Below, piece by piece: positions 14,889 through 23,052 of a stretch of DNA of 64,000 bases. Each line of letters opens with the position of its first letter. The first letter of the stretch is position 1. The stretch covers positions 1 to 64,000 of the forward strand of contig CAYJJB010000001.1 in assembly GCA_964370405.1 (NCBI GenBank), read 5' to 3'. Under the pieces are notes generated by a model. That model was not told where the DNA came from, ran no database searches, and saw nothing but the letters and a program-made list of their open reading frames with translations. The DNA is from SIG603 sp964370405. Lineage in GTDB: Bacteria; Bacillota; Clostridia; Oscillospirales; Acutalibacteraceae. A program made the position numbers and the translations under genes.

Positions 14889-15591
14889 TTTTTGCAAACC
14901 TCCTCTCAAGTCTTTTTATAAGGGCTGAAATGCCCATGACCAAAATAAAGTAAATAAGTGCCACAAAAATCAGTGGTACAAAGGCTTCATATGTGCGAGA
15001 ACGCACCAAATCACCTGCTTTTGTTATATCCATAAGCGGTATAAGTCCCACAACAGATGTTTCTTTAAGTATGGAAATAAACTCATTTCCAAGTGCTGGC
15101 AATATGTTTTTTATTGCTTGTGGCAAAATAATAACTCTCATTGTAGCAGCTTGTGAAAGGCCTAAAGAGCGGCCTGCCTCTCTTTGGCCTGGGTCAACCG
15201 CCAAAATACCTGCTCTTATAATTTCTGCAACATAAGCACCTGAATTTAGTCCAAAAGCGAAAACGGCAACAAATAAAGTGTAGTCGCTGTCAACACTTGC
15301 AAACACGATATAGTAAATAATCATAAGCTGTATGACTATTGGGGTACCTCTTATAACCGCAATATAGGCACGCAAAATAGTATCGACAAATTTCAGTTTA
15401 CCTGTTTGTATGTGATGAACCCTAAGTATTGCAACAATGATACCTAGCGTTACACCCATAATTGTAGATAAAATAGCCAGTGAAATTGTATTAATAAATC
15501 CTTCTACAAAAAGCACATATCTGTCATCTTTTATAAAAGTAGGACCTATAAAATCCAAAAACCAATTCCAAATATTATAAAAAAAATCCAA
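14875..15591 (-). CDS. polar amino acid ABC transporter, permease
   Basis: A 238-aa HisM/GlnP-type inner-membrane permease. It has five or so hydrophobic segments, including FINTISLAILSTIMGVTLG and VPLIFVALIYFILVMGISAL. The EAA loop that contacts the ATPase reads REAGRSLGLSQAATMRVIIL followed by PQA. YIAVIRGTPIVIQLMIIYY is the family-typical N-terminal segment. A single permease gene suggests a homodimer. It is separated from the substrate-binding protein gene by a hairpin at 15611-15638, which probably lowers its expression relative to the binding protein. Confidence 0.93.
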   Translation of the reverse strand: MDFFYNIWNWFLDFIGPTFIKDDRYVLFVEGFINTISLAILSTIMGVTLGIIVAILRVHHIQTGKLKFVDTILRAYIAVIRGTPIVIQLMIIYYIVFASVDSDYTLFVAVFAFGLNSGAYVAEIIRAGILAVDPGQREAGRSLGLSQAATMRVIILPQAIKNILPALGNEFISILKETSVVGLIPLMDITKAGDLVRSRTYEAFVPLIFVALIYFILVMGISALIKRLERRFAKSDRR

Positions 15592-15610
15592 AAAAATTCC
15601 TCCATATAAA

Positions 15611-15638
15611 ATTTAGCAGAACTCCCGCCCTGCTAAAT
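15611..15638 (-). terminator. intra-operon hairpin (attenuator) after the binding-protein gene
   Basis: A 9-bp stem ATTTAGCAG/CTGCTAAAT (15611-15619 with 15630-15638) with a GC-rich 10-nt loop, followed on the minus strand by TTTATATGG. It lies 14 bp beyond the stop codon of the lipoprotein gene and upstream of the permease gene, a common way to make binding protein in excess. Confidence 0.65.
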
Positions 15639-15652
15639 AAGTTTATTAAATT

Positions 15653-16465
15653 TTAGTTAGTTGTTTCGTTTGAATGTTCAACTATCCAAGCGTCAATTGA
15701 ACCGTCTGCAATTAATTTCTCAATTACAGTGTTAATTGAATTTAATAGTTCTTCATTATCTTTTGCAACTGCAACCGCATATTCTTCAACTGTAACAGAG
15801 CCATCGCTGTAAGTTAGTTCAAAAGTTTGAAGACCTTCGTTTTCTGTTGTAATATTTTCTGCAGGTAATTTATCTATTACAACTGCATCAATTTTATCTG
15901 TTGTAAGACTTAAAGCAGCCTCAGGAGCTGATTTAAACTGAATAACCTCAGCGTCAGTGTCTTGTAAAACACCCATAACGTCATTTCCGTCTTCATCTTC
16001 ATAACCGTTTACTTCGTCGCTTACGATAAAGTCACCTGTTGTTCCTCTTTGAACACCGATTTTCATTCCGGCTAAATCTTCAATAGTAGTAACATCGGCA
16101 CCCTCTTTAACAATAATGTATTGAACTGATGTTGTATAAGGGATTGAGAAATTAACAGATTCAAGTCTTTCTTCTGTTATAGTCATTCCAGCTATACCCA
16201 TGTCGGCTTGACCATTGTTAATTCCTAAGATAATTCCGTCAAAGTCTACATTTTCAATTTTAAGTGTTTTTCCAAGTTCTGCTGCAATTGCATTTGCAAT
16301 TTCAACGTCAACACCTGCAACTTCATTACCATTTGTAATATATTCAAATGGAGGGAAAGCTGCATTTGTGTACATTACAAGTTCGTCATCTTCCGCTGAT
16401 GCACAAGCTGAAAACATAAATGTAAGCATAAAGACACATAAAATAAGTGATAAGATTTTTTTCAT
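15653..16465 (-). CDS. polar amino acid ABC transporter, substrate-binding lipoprotein
   Basis: A 270-aa family 3 solute-binding protein. The N-terminus is a lipoprotein signal peptide (KKILSLILCVFMLTFMFSAC), with the lipidated Cys at about residue 20 in the lipobox FSAC. The mature part has the family order YTNAAFPPFEY, GVDVEIANAIAAELGK, DMGIAGMTITEERLESVNFS, the hinge with KIGVQRGTTGDF, and KDNEELLNSINTVIEKL near the end. It is first in the three-gene importer operon, driven by the promoter at 16499-16527. The amino acid bound cannot be determined; lipidation would use Lgt, encoded at 59501. Confidence 0.94.
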   Translation of the reverse strand: MKKILSLILCVFMLTFMFSACASAEDDELVMYTNAAFPPFEYITNGNEVAGVDVEIANAIAAELGKTLKIENVDFDGIILGINNGQADMGIAGMTITEERLESVNFSIPYTTSVQYIIVKEGADVTTIEDLAGMKIGVQRGTTGDFIVSDEVNGYEDEDGNDVMGVLQDTDAEVIQFKSAPEAALSLTTDKIDAVVIDKLPAENITTENEGLQTFELTYSDGSVTVEEYAVAVAKDNEELLNSINTVIEKLIADGSIDAWIVEHSNETTN

Positions 16466-16498
16466 ATTCGTATTCTCCTCTAATAATTGATATGCATT

Positions 16499-16527
16499 AA
16501 TATAGCATAAAAATACATTAAAAGCAA
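16499..16527 (-). promoter_or_regulatory. predicted sigma-A promoter of the amino acid ABC operon
   Basis: Minus-strand TTGCTT (16527-16522) and TATATT (16504-16499) with a 17-bp spacer, about 34 bp upstream of the start at 16465, which has a GAGGAGAA ribosome binding site. Confidence 0.65.
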
Positions 16528-16609
16528 TAGATATTGCAGAAATAATGAATAAAACTGCAATTTAAATAAGTTTTATATGATTATGAAATGTTATTTTAGT
16601 ACAAAATAT

Positions 16610-16640
16610 AAAAAACTCAGTGCACTGCACTGAGTTTTTT
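16610..16640 (-). terminator. rho-independent terminator after the ireB pair
   Basis: A 13-bp perfect inverted repeat (16610-16622 with 16628-16640) with a 5-nt loop and terminal A/T runs, 3 bp after the stop codon at 16644. Symmetric A and T runs could let it work in both directions. Confidence 0.85.
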
Positions 16641-16643
16641 GTA

Positions 16644-16937
16644 TTATTCTGAAAGTTTTCTTTCAAGCCAAACATTTGCTATGTCAAGTGCAAGGTAAAG
16701 GCCATTTTTTTCGCTGTGTTTTTCAACTCTTTCTTTTATGCCGACTGTAGGGTCTGTGCATATAAGCTGAATGCTTACTTTATCTGCAATTTCAATATCT
16801 TTTACTTTTTTCTTAGTTTTAATGTCCATTTTAACAACATAACGGTCGCTCATATCACCAAGATAAATTGTATCGCCGCAACGCACGAAAGGTTTACCTT
16901 TATATGTTGGGAATGGGGTATTTAAAGTATCGCTCAT
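16644..16937 (-). CDS. uncharacterised 97-aa protein linked to ireB
   Basis: A 97-aa soluble protein with a compact beta-rich N-terminal part (TPFPTYKGKPFVRCGDTIYL, then DRYVVKMDIKTKKKV) and a C-terminal helix (GLYLALDIANVWLERKLSE). It contains one Cys and no membrane segment. The family name is not recognised. It lies 22 bp downstream of ireB and shares its promoter and terminator, so a role linked to IreB or to neighbouring translation functions is possible but is only inference. The start has a GGATG/AAAGGAT ribosome binding site. Confidence 0.7.
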   Translation of the reverse strand: MSDTLNTPFPTYKGKPFVRCGDTIYLGDMSDRYVVKMDIKTKKKVKDIEIADKVSIQLICTDPTVGIKERVEKHSEKNGLYLALDIANVWLERKLSE

Positions 16938-16959
16938 GTAAATTTCATCCTTTCGTTTA

Positions 16960-17217
16960 TTATCTTCTTAAATAATTACGCACAAGTTCTTTTAAAAGCT
17001 CATCTCTATCAATCTTTCTTATAATAGAGCGGGCATTTCTGTGAGTTGTTATATAAGTTGGGTCTTCGGACAAAATGTAGCCCACAATTTGACTTACAGG
17101 ATTATAGCCCTTTTCATAAAGTGCTTCATAAACTAAAGTAAGCACGTGGTGCATATCTAAATTGTGTATATTGTCAACTGAAAAAGCTTGAGTTTCATCT
17201 ATAGGGCGCTCAGCCAT
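16960..17217 (-). CDS. ireB: IreB family regulatory phosphoprotein
   Basis: An 85-aa protein of the IreB (formerly DUF965/YrzL) family. The hallmark stretches are present: VLTLVYEALYEKGYNPVSQIV, GYILSEDPTYITTHRNAR and RDELLKELVRNYLRR. In Enterococcus IreB is phosphorylated on N-terminal threonines by the PASTA kinase IreK and limits cephalosporin resistance; here a Thr is found at residue 9 (PIDETQAF). The gene usually lies between alaS and ruvX; neither is present here. The start follows GAGGAGGTGTACC. Confidence 0.94.
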   Translation of the reverse strand: MAERPIDETQAFSVDNIHNLDMHHVLTLVYEALYEKGYNPVSQIVGYILSEDPTYITTHRNARSIIRKIDRDELLKELVRNYLRR

Positions 17218-17268
17218 GGGTACACCTCCTCATAAAAATAAATGTTTCCTAATTAATTCCACATAAAT

Positions 17269-17297
17269 AATATACATCAAAACAAAGAAAAATTCAA
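17269..17297 (-). promoter_or_regulatory. predicted sigma-A promoter of ireB
   Basis: Minus-strand TTGAAT (17297-17292) and TATATT (17274-17269) with a 17-bp spacer, about 50 bp upstream of the ireB start. Confidence 0.7.
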
Positions 17298-17345
17298 GTA
17301 AAATGGAAAAAATTAATATTATGTTTAAATTATGCCCTTTAAATT

Positions 17346-18686
17346 TCACTTTATTTTCTTCTTAATAAAATTCATCAAGGCTTGTTTTTCATTTCTTACT
17401 TGCTCAAAAATCACATTGTGTAAAGTGTCATTAAGTATTTTTGAGTAATCTTTTTTATCAATTGGCAAACATTTAAGGTCATGTCCGTTTATAGCAAGCT
17501 GTTTTAAAGTGTAGCAAGTGCCGCTCTTATGAATAAAGTCTATAAGCTTTTCTGTTTTATAAAGTTCATCTAGCCTTCTTTGTTTATAAATGGGGGACTG
17601 TGCCATTATATCAGCTGCCTTAACTTTTATAAGTTTTTTCATTGTATCATAGCCGTAAAGGCTTAATTTTTTTGTAAGCTTGTTTTTACTTTTTGGAAAA
17701 GGCTTGTCGTGAAGTTTTATCAGCAAAAGACATTCTTTTCTCGTTTTATTATCAAATTTTAAATTTTTTAAAATCTCTTCACTTAACTGTACGCTTATGT
17801 CAGTGTGATTTAAAAAATGTGCAACGCCATTTTCATCAAGTATTTTGCACTGCACCTTACCAATATCGTGAAGAAGTGCACATAGTTTTAATGAAAGAAC
17901 GGGCGGAACACTCTCGGTGGCGCATACACTGTGCGTATATACATCATATATATGATAAGGATTTTCTTGTGATGTATTAAAACAGTTTTTAAGTATGGGT
18001 ATTATTTCAAAAAGTAATTCCTTATTTTCTAGTAAAGCTTTTTTTGAATGAGTACTTAATAGCAGTTTTGTAAGCTCAGCACTAATTCTCTCTTTTGATA
18101 TAAATTTAATATCGCTACAATTAGAAATTATCGCATTTTTTGTGCTTTCCTCAATATCAAAACCTAGCACGGCGCTAAAGCGAATGGCACGAAGCATTCT
18201 AAGTGCGTCTTCACTAAATCTGTCCTGGGGTTTTCCGACGGCTCTTATTTGTTTTTTAGATAAATCATTTATTCCACTGAAATTATCAATTAAACCATGG
18301 GTTTTGTTATATGCCATCGCATTTATTGTAAAATCTCTTCGTACTAGATCTTCATTTAAATTACTAGTAAACTCAAGCTGTGATGGACGTCGGTGGTCAA
18401 AATATTTATCTTCTTTTCTAAATGTAGTTATTTCTAGAACATTATTATTAATTATTACGCTTACTGTACCGTGTTTAATGCCTGTGTCTATAGTGTGAAA
18501 ATTGCTAAAAACCTCTTTAATCTCTAATGGAGTAGCGCTTGTGCACATGTCATAGTCTGTTGGAGTTTTATTTAAAAGTAAATCTCTTACACATCCGCCA
18601 ACAATATAAGACACATTGCCCTTGGCGGCTAAGCGCTCAAGGGCAATGTTTACATATTCGGGTAAGTTAAAATTATAATTTTTCAT
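17346..18686 (-). CDS. cca: CCA-adding tRNA nucleotidyltransferase
   Basis: A 446-aa class II nucleotidyltransferase that adds or repairs the 3' CCA end of tRNAs. The head domain carries YIVGGCVRDLLLNKTPTDYDM (binding loop and the metal-binding DxD), followed by HGTVSVIIN and RRDFTINAMAYN. The arm region has SEDALRMLRAIRFSAVLGFDIE. An HD domain follows with LCALLHDIGKVQ near residue 270, as in many Firmicute enzymes. It lies 4 bp downstream of the membrane protein gene at 18691, and they probably share the promoter at 19798-19826. Confidence 0.95.
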   Translation of the reverse strand: MKNYNFNLPEYVNIALERLAAKGNVSYIVGGCVRDLLLNKTPTDYDMCTSATPLEIKEVFSNFHTIDTGIKHGTVSVIINNNVLEITTFRKEDKYFDHRRPSQLEFTSNLNEDLVRRDFTINAMAYNKTHGLIDNFSGINDLSKKQIRAVGKPQDRFSEDALRMLRAIRFSAVLGFDIEESTKNAIISNCSDIKFISKERISAELTKLLLSTHSKKALLENKELLFEIIPILKNCFNTSQENPYHIYDVYTHSVCATESVPPVLSLKLCALLHDIGKVQCKILDENGVAHFLNHTDISVQLSEEILKNLKFDNKTRKECLLLIKLHDKPFPKSKNKLTKKLSLYGYDTMKKLIKVKAADIMAQSPIYKQRRLDELYKTEKLIDFIHKSGTCYTLKQLAINGHDLKCLPIDKKDYSKILNDTLHNVIFEQVRNEKQALMNFIKKKIK

Positions 18687-18690
18687 AATA

Positions 18691-19755
18691 TCATTTTGTT
18701 AAAAAAATAGCTGTGTTTTTTGCATAATTTCCAAATAGAAAATTAAGTGTATCGGAAAAAGATTGATTTTCAATATTATCAAATCTTGTAGAAGCAATGA
18801 ATGCATCAAAGCTTACCTGTCTTGACATGCCTGTTTCATCTATAATAGTGATTAAGCTTTGATTTGTGTCTATTGCAGTAACTAGCGCATAGCTTATACT
18901 AGCCTCGCTTGCTATTACAGAAAAGTTAGAAGTGCAAGAAACTAAAACAGGTATTTTTTGCTCTAAACTCTCATAAATTTGAGCAATTAAGTCATAGTTT
19001 GACAAGCCTTCTTTTAAGGTGACATCATAATCAATAAGTGTACTACCAAGTTGCGATTCTATAGTTTTTGGTGTTAAAAGCACAGGTGTATCAGCTATTT
19101 GTGTTTGTGCAACACCTGCCCAAGTAAATATAGTGTTAAGCGCACTAATATCAGCTCTGCTTGATGGCACGGGCTGTATGGCATCAGTGGACACAGCGGC
19201 TTGATAATCTTTACTTATTGAAAAGTAAGAAAGCGAGATGTTTTCTCCTGAATTTGTAAAAAAGTTAAAACCTATCACACAGACCAAGATTGCTATGGTA
19301 CATAAAGCCAGTGCGCCAAACTGCAAAAACATACTTCTAAGGGCAAATGGCAAAGGTTCTCCGTTGTTTAGTAAAACATGAGAGAGGCTACGCTTTCTTT
19401 TTAAAGTTTTATAAGATATACCATTTATTGCCTTTTTAAAGTTCTTGCTTGAAAAAGAAGATTTAGCAGGAGTGCCTCCCTGAGCTTTTTCGGCATCTTG
19501 GAATATATGCATATGTGTATCTGATTTAAGTTTTGAGTCCTTGGCTTCTCTTTCTGCCATTCTGGAGCGCTCAATTTCAAGCTCTAATGAAAAGTCTTCA
19601 CCATCATCTGCTTTATTAGAATTTGAGTAAATGTTGTAATCGTCTTCCTCGTATGGCTTTTTTCTTGGTTTAGAATTTGTATCAGTAAGCTGTGCATCAG
19701 TTTCTATGGTTGCATCAGCCAAAATTTCGTCATTGTCTTTTTTGTGGTCAGTCAT
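18691..19755 (-). CDS. membrane-anchored protein with C39-like domain lacking obvious catalytic Cys
   Basis: A 354-aa protein. Residues 1-140 are charged and probably cytoplasmic. One transmembrane segment lies at about 147-170 (LQFGALALCTIAILVCVIGF). The C-terminal extracellular part (about 200-354) has the order of a papain-like C39-type peptidase: LNTIFTWAGVAQTQI, KIPVLVSCTSNFSVIA, ISYALVTAIDTNQSLITIID and FDAFIASTRFDN. The usual Q-xx-C catalytic helix and the following His are not evident (Ile-Ser-Tyr sits where His-Tyr/Trp is normal), so it may be a non-catalytic homologue. The fold call is tentative. First gene of an operon with cca, a pairing with no evident functional reason. Confidence 0.65.
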   Translation of the reverse strand: MTDHKKDNDEILADATIETDAQLTDTNSKPRKKPYEEDDYNIYSNSNKADDGEDFSLELEIERSRMAEREAKDSKLKSDTHMHIFQDAEKAQGGTPAKSSFSSKNFKKAINGISYKTLKRKRSLSHVLLNNGEPLPFALRSMFLQFGALALCTIAILVCVIGFNFFTNSGENISLSYFSISKDYQAAVSTDAIQPVPSSRADISALNTIFTWAGVAQTQIADTPVLLTPKTIESQLGSTLIDYDVTLKEGLSNYDLIAQIYESLEQKIPVLVSCTSNFSVIASEASISYALVTAIDTNQSLITIIDETGMSRQVSFDAFIASTRFDNIENQSFSDTLNFLFGNYAKNTAIFLTK

Positions 19756-19797
19756 TGTTTCACCCCGTAAATTAGTAATTTATCTCTACAAAATGAA

Positions 19798-19826
19798 ATT
19801 ATATCAATTTTTTCAAAAAAATTCAA
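19798..19826 (-). promoter_or_regulatory. predicted sigma-A promoter of the C39-like/cca operon
   Basis: Minus-strand TTGAAT (19826-19821) and TATAAT (19803-19798) with a 17-bp spacer. The start codon at 19755 follows a GGGGTGAAAC site. Confidence 0.8.
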
Positions 19827-19958
19827 TAAAAAAACGCAAATAAATATAAAGAATTAATTTCAGTGCTTGAAAAATGCAAATTTTTATTATATTATAATAG
19901 TTGAAAATACATTTTGTGGGTATTGCCACAAACAGAAAAGAGTAGGAGTAGATAGCTA

Positions 19959-20453
19959 ATGTCACTTATAAATCAATGGAATGAGTTTGCTACAGAGCAA
20001 CAAGAAAGCGAAAATGCACAACAATTTTGGAACGATTACTTTTTAAAAGAGAAAGCAATGTATGAGAAAATTCTTTCAAGGAAAACTCCTGTAAGCGGTA
20101 CAGTTGAAGCTCTTGCGAAAAAGTTTGATGTAGACATAGTTTTAATGACAGGTTTTATAGACGGAATTAACGACAGTTTAAAAAGACCAATTAATTTAGA
20201 AGAGTTAAAAGAAGACACAAATGTAACTCTTTCTTACGATAAAGAAAAACTATACTACAACATGGTAGCTGCAAAAGCTACATGGCTTTATGAACTTCCA
20301 ATGTGGGAAAATCATTTAAGTGAAGAGAAAAGAAAAGAGCTTTACAAAAAACAAAAAGCATCAAAAACAGTAGTTAACGAAGAAAAAGTAGGAAGAAATG
20401 ATCCATGTCCTTGCGGCAGTGGTAAAAAATATAAAAAATGCTGTGGTAAGTAA
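19959..20453 (+). CDS. SEC-C motif-containing protein
   Basis: A 164-aa soluble protein ending in a SEC-C zinc-binding motif, VGRNDPCPCGSGKKYKKCC (residues 144-162), as at the C-terminus of SecA and in many small proteins that bind ribosomes or partners through this zinc knuckle. The N-terminal 140 residues are helical and acidic and match no domain I can name. The start ATG follows AGGAG with a 10-nt spacing. TTGAAA (19867) and TATAAT (19893) upstream are 20 bp apart, too far for a good promoter as a pair. Single gene, closed by the terminator overlapping its stop codon. Confidence 0.88.
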   Translation: MSLINQWNEFATEQQESENAQQFWNDYFLKEKAMYEKILSRKTPVSGTVEALAKKFDVDIVLMTGFIDGINDSLKRPINLEELKEDTNVTLSYDKEKLYYNMVAAKATWLYELPMWENHLSEEKRKELYKKQKASKTVVNEEKVGRNDPCPCGSGKKYKKCCGK

Positions 20454-20487
20454 AAAAATATCGACCCGTGAGGGTCGATATTTTTTT
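20452..20487. terminator. strong terminator, probably bidirectional
   Basis: A 16-bp perfect inverted repeat (20452-20467 with 20472-20487) with a GTGA tetraloop, flanked by 7 A and 7 T. It starts within the SEC-C gene stop codon and lies between convergent genes (the MATE gene ends at 20521). Confidence 0.92.
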
Positions 20488-20520
20488 GTTGAAAAGTGAA
20501 GGGTTTTTTTACAACAATCC

Positions 20521-21906
20521 TCAATTTTTCTTATATTTTGTTTTCCATTTACCTCTTCTATAGAAAATATATGTAAGTAAGGCGCCAAGTACCCATGAAA
20601 TTAAAAGAGAGTAAAAAATTGCTTCTGGATTTCCGTTTGGTAAGGCATCACTTCTTGTAAAATAGGCAATACCATAAGCTAGAGGTACTCTAATACCAAC
20701 AGTGCCTATTGCTGAAATTATCATAGGTGTCATGGTATCTCCTGCACCTCTCATAATTCCCATAAATACATTCATAAGTGTAAGTGCTATATAACCTACT
20801 GATAAAAGATTTAGCATACGTGAACCCATATCAAGAACTTCAGGAGTGTCTGTGAAAATTTGAATTAAGTATCTGCCAAAAAATATAATTAATATCACTA
20901 TAGCTACCGACACAATAAGTGATATTTTAAGACCATGTTTTGAAGCGCCGTTTACTCGGTCGGTTTTTCCAGCTCCAATATTTTGTCCAACATAAGTAGT
21001 CATTGCCATTCCAAAAGACATGCAAGGTAAAACTGCAAATCCATCTACGCGCATAACGACGGTTGTAACGGCGATAATACTTGTTCCAAATGAGTTTGTA
21101 AGTGACTGAACAACTATGCCAGCACATGCAAATATTGCTTGAGCAAGACCTGCAGGTAAACCAAGTTTTACAGTTCTTTTTACAATGTGAGAATCAAGCT
21201 TTAAATAGCTTAGCTTCATGTCAATTACATCTTTCATTTTCATAAGACGAATTAGGCAAAGTATGGCAGAAAAGCTTTGTGCAATTACAGTTGCAAGTGC
21301 AACGCCAAACACACCCATACCGAAAACTGCAACAAATAAAAGATCTAATACTATGTTTAAAAAGCATGTGATAAGTAAAAATATTAGTGGCATAACAGAG
21401 TCACCCATACCACGAAGCATGCCTGATATCATATTGTAAAATGCACAACCCAAAAAGCCAATACAAATAGTTGTAAGGTAAGCTGAGGCGTCGTTTATTA
21501 TATCGGTCGGCGTGCCAGCAAGGTTTAAGGCAGGGTAAGAAATAAGTGTTCCTACTACCATGATGAATGCAGTCATAAGTAAAGTTAGTGTAATAATGTT
21601 ACATACAGTTTTTGAAAGCATTTCTCTGTTTTTTGCACCGAAGTACTGAGAAACAATAATTCCAGCACCAATAGATATGCCCATGAAAAATACGAGAAGA
21701 AGGTTAAATATAGGAAAAGCAGCACCAACAGCTGCAAGTGCGCTATCACCTACGTATTGACCAACAATTATAGCATCTACAGTGCTGTAAAGTTGTTGTG
21801 CCAAGTTTCCTATTAGCAGTGGTACAGCAAATTTAAGTATGACAGATGTGGGATTTCCAACAGTCATATCTTGTGCGCCAAATAATGACTTAAAGCGTGC
21901 AAACAT
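20521..21906 (-). CDS. MATE family multidrug/Na+ antiporter
   Basis: A 461-aa integral membrane protein with about 12 transmembrane helices and the internal duplication of MATE transporters. Typical elements are VPLLIGNLAQQLYSTVDAII and GQYVGDSALAAVG in the first half, and GLPAGLAQAIF, FGMAMTTYVGQNIGAG and MRGAGDTMTPMI in the second. These proteins export cationic drugs or metabolites using Na+ or H+ gradients; the substrate is unknown. A second member is at 41105-42514, and the two are clearly diverged. Transcribed alone from the promoter at 21947-21975. Confidence 0.93.
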   Translation of the reverse strand: MFARFKSLFGAQDMTVGNPTSVILKFAVPLLIGNLAQQLYSTVDAIIVGQYVGDSALAAVGAAFPIFNLLLVFFMGISIGAGIIVSQYFGAKNREMLSKTVCNIITLTLLMTAFIMVVGTLISYPALNLAGTPTDIINDASAYLTTICIGFLGCAFYNMISGMLRGMGDSVMPLIFLLITCFLNIVLDLLFVAVFGMGVFGVALATVIAQSFSAILCLIRLMKMKDVIDMKLSYLKLDSHIVKRTVKLGLPAGLAQAIFACAGIVVQSLTNSFGTSIIAVTTVVMRVDGFAVLPCMSFGMAMTTYVGQNIGAGKTDRVNGASKHGLKISLIVSVAIVILIIFFGRYLIQIFTDTPEVLDMGSRMLNLLSVGYIALTLMNVFMGIMRGAGDTMTPMIISAIGTVGIRVPLAYGIAYFTRSDALPNGNPEAIFYSLLISWVLGALLTYIFYRRGKWKTKYKKN

Positions 21907-21946
21907 ATACGTTCTCCTTTAATTCTACAAAATGCGTGTAAGGAGC

Positions 21947-21975
21947 ATTATATCATACCTAAATTTTAATGTAAA
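21947..21975 (-). promoter_or_regulatory. predicted sigma-A promoter of the MATE gene
   Basis: Minus-strand TTTACA (21975-21970) and TATAAT (21952-21947) with a 17-bp spacer, about 40 bp upstream of the start at 21906. Confidence 0.75.
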
Positions 21976-22007
21976 CATAAAAATTAACAAAAAAGCAAAG
22001 TCTTTTG

Positions 22008-22036
22008 TTGAGTTTTGTTTGAAGTAATGATATACT
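22008..22036 (+). promoter_or_regulatory. predicted sigma-A promoter of the hprK cluster
   Basis: TTGAGT (22008-22013) and TATACT (22031-22036) with a 17-bp spacer, 32 bp before the hprK start. No other clear promoter occurs before 29073, so it probably drives hprK-murB-rapZ-whiA-dnaE. Confidence 0.65.
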
Positions 22037-22068
22037 AAATTAAAATAAAATTTATAAGAGGTGTAGTT

Positions 22069-23031
22069 ATGCCGGAATATTCAATTTCACTTGAAAAAAT
22101 AATAAAAGAACTATTACTTGAAGAAATATGCGTAAATGAAGACAGCAGAAATATACTTATACACTCAAGAGAAGTAAACAGGCCAGGCATAGAGCTTAAC
22201 GGTTTTTATGATTACTATGATAATACAAGAATTACAATTTTGGGTTGGGCTGAAATTGCTATGCTTGAAAATTTTGGTGAAGACAAAAGAACTGCTGCTA
22301 TAAAAAAACTTTTCAGCATGAAACCTCCTGCTGTAATTGTTGCACGTGGAATAGAAGTAGATAGCGTTATGAAAGATAGTGCGATAGAAAATGGTGTTGC
22401 GCTACTGCTTTCTAATGACACAACATCAAACGTCGTTGCCTCTTTAGTTGCATATTTAAATGTAGAGCTTGCACCAAGAATTACAAGGCATGGTGTTTTG
22501 GTTGAAGTATACGGCGAGGGTATTTTGCTTGTGGGTGACAGTGGTGTAGGTAAAAGTGAAACGGCTATAGAGGTTATAAAAAGAGGACACAGACTTATAG
22601 CTGATGATGCGGTTGAAATTCGCAGAGTATCTACAAAATCGCTTGTGGGGCAGTCGCCTGAAAATATAAGGCATTTTATAGAAGTGCGTGGCATAGGCAT
22701 AATAAATGCCAGAAGAATTTTTGGTATGGGTGCTGTTAAACCTCAGGAAAAAATTGATATGATAATTAATTTAGAGCTTTGGGATAGCACTAAAATGTAT
22801 GATAGAATGGGCATGGATAGTGAGTATACAGAAATTTTAGGCATAAAAGTACCTGTAATGACTATACCTGTAAAGCCTGGCAGAAACTTAGCGGTAATTA
22901 TAGAGGTTGCTGCTATGAATAATAGACAAAAGAAAATGGGATATAATGCAGCAAGAGAGCTTCTGCTGAATATGGGAGTGGATGCTGAGAGTATTCAACC
23001 AGAAGAAATTAAGAGAGATTTAGATATTTAA
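22069..23031 (+). CDS. hprK: HPr kinase/phosphorylase
   Basis: A 320-aa bifunctional enzyme that phosphorylates Ser46 of HPr with ATP or PPi and reverses the reaction, governing carbon catabolite repression in Firmicutes. The P-loop is LVGDSGVGKSETAIE (near residue 150-165), followed by RLIADDAVEIRR, and the family signature IEVRGIGIINARRIFGMGAV carries catalytic residues. Length is normal (about 310-320). It heads the cluster hprK-murB-rapZ-whiA-dnaE. A ptsH gene is not in the window. Confidence 0.97.
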   Translation: MPEYSISLEKIIKELLLEEICVNEDSRNILIHSREVNRPGIELNGFYDYYDNTRITILGWAEIAMLENFGEDKRTAAIKKLFSMKPPAVIVARGIEVDSVMKDSAIENGVALLLSNDTTSNVVASLVAYLNVELAPRITRHGVLVEVYGEGILLVGDSGVGKSETAIEVIKRGHRLIADDAVEIRRVSTKSLVGQSPENIRHFIEVRGIGIINARRIFGMGAVKPQEKIDMIINLELWDSTKMYDRMGMDSEYTEILGIKVPVMTIPVKPGRNLAVIIEVAAMNNRQKKMGYNAARELLLNMGVDAESIQPEEIKRDLDI

Positions 23032-23052
23032 TCATTATTTGGAGGTTATAGT

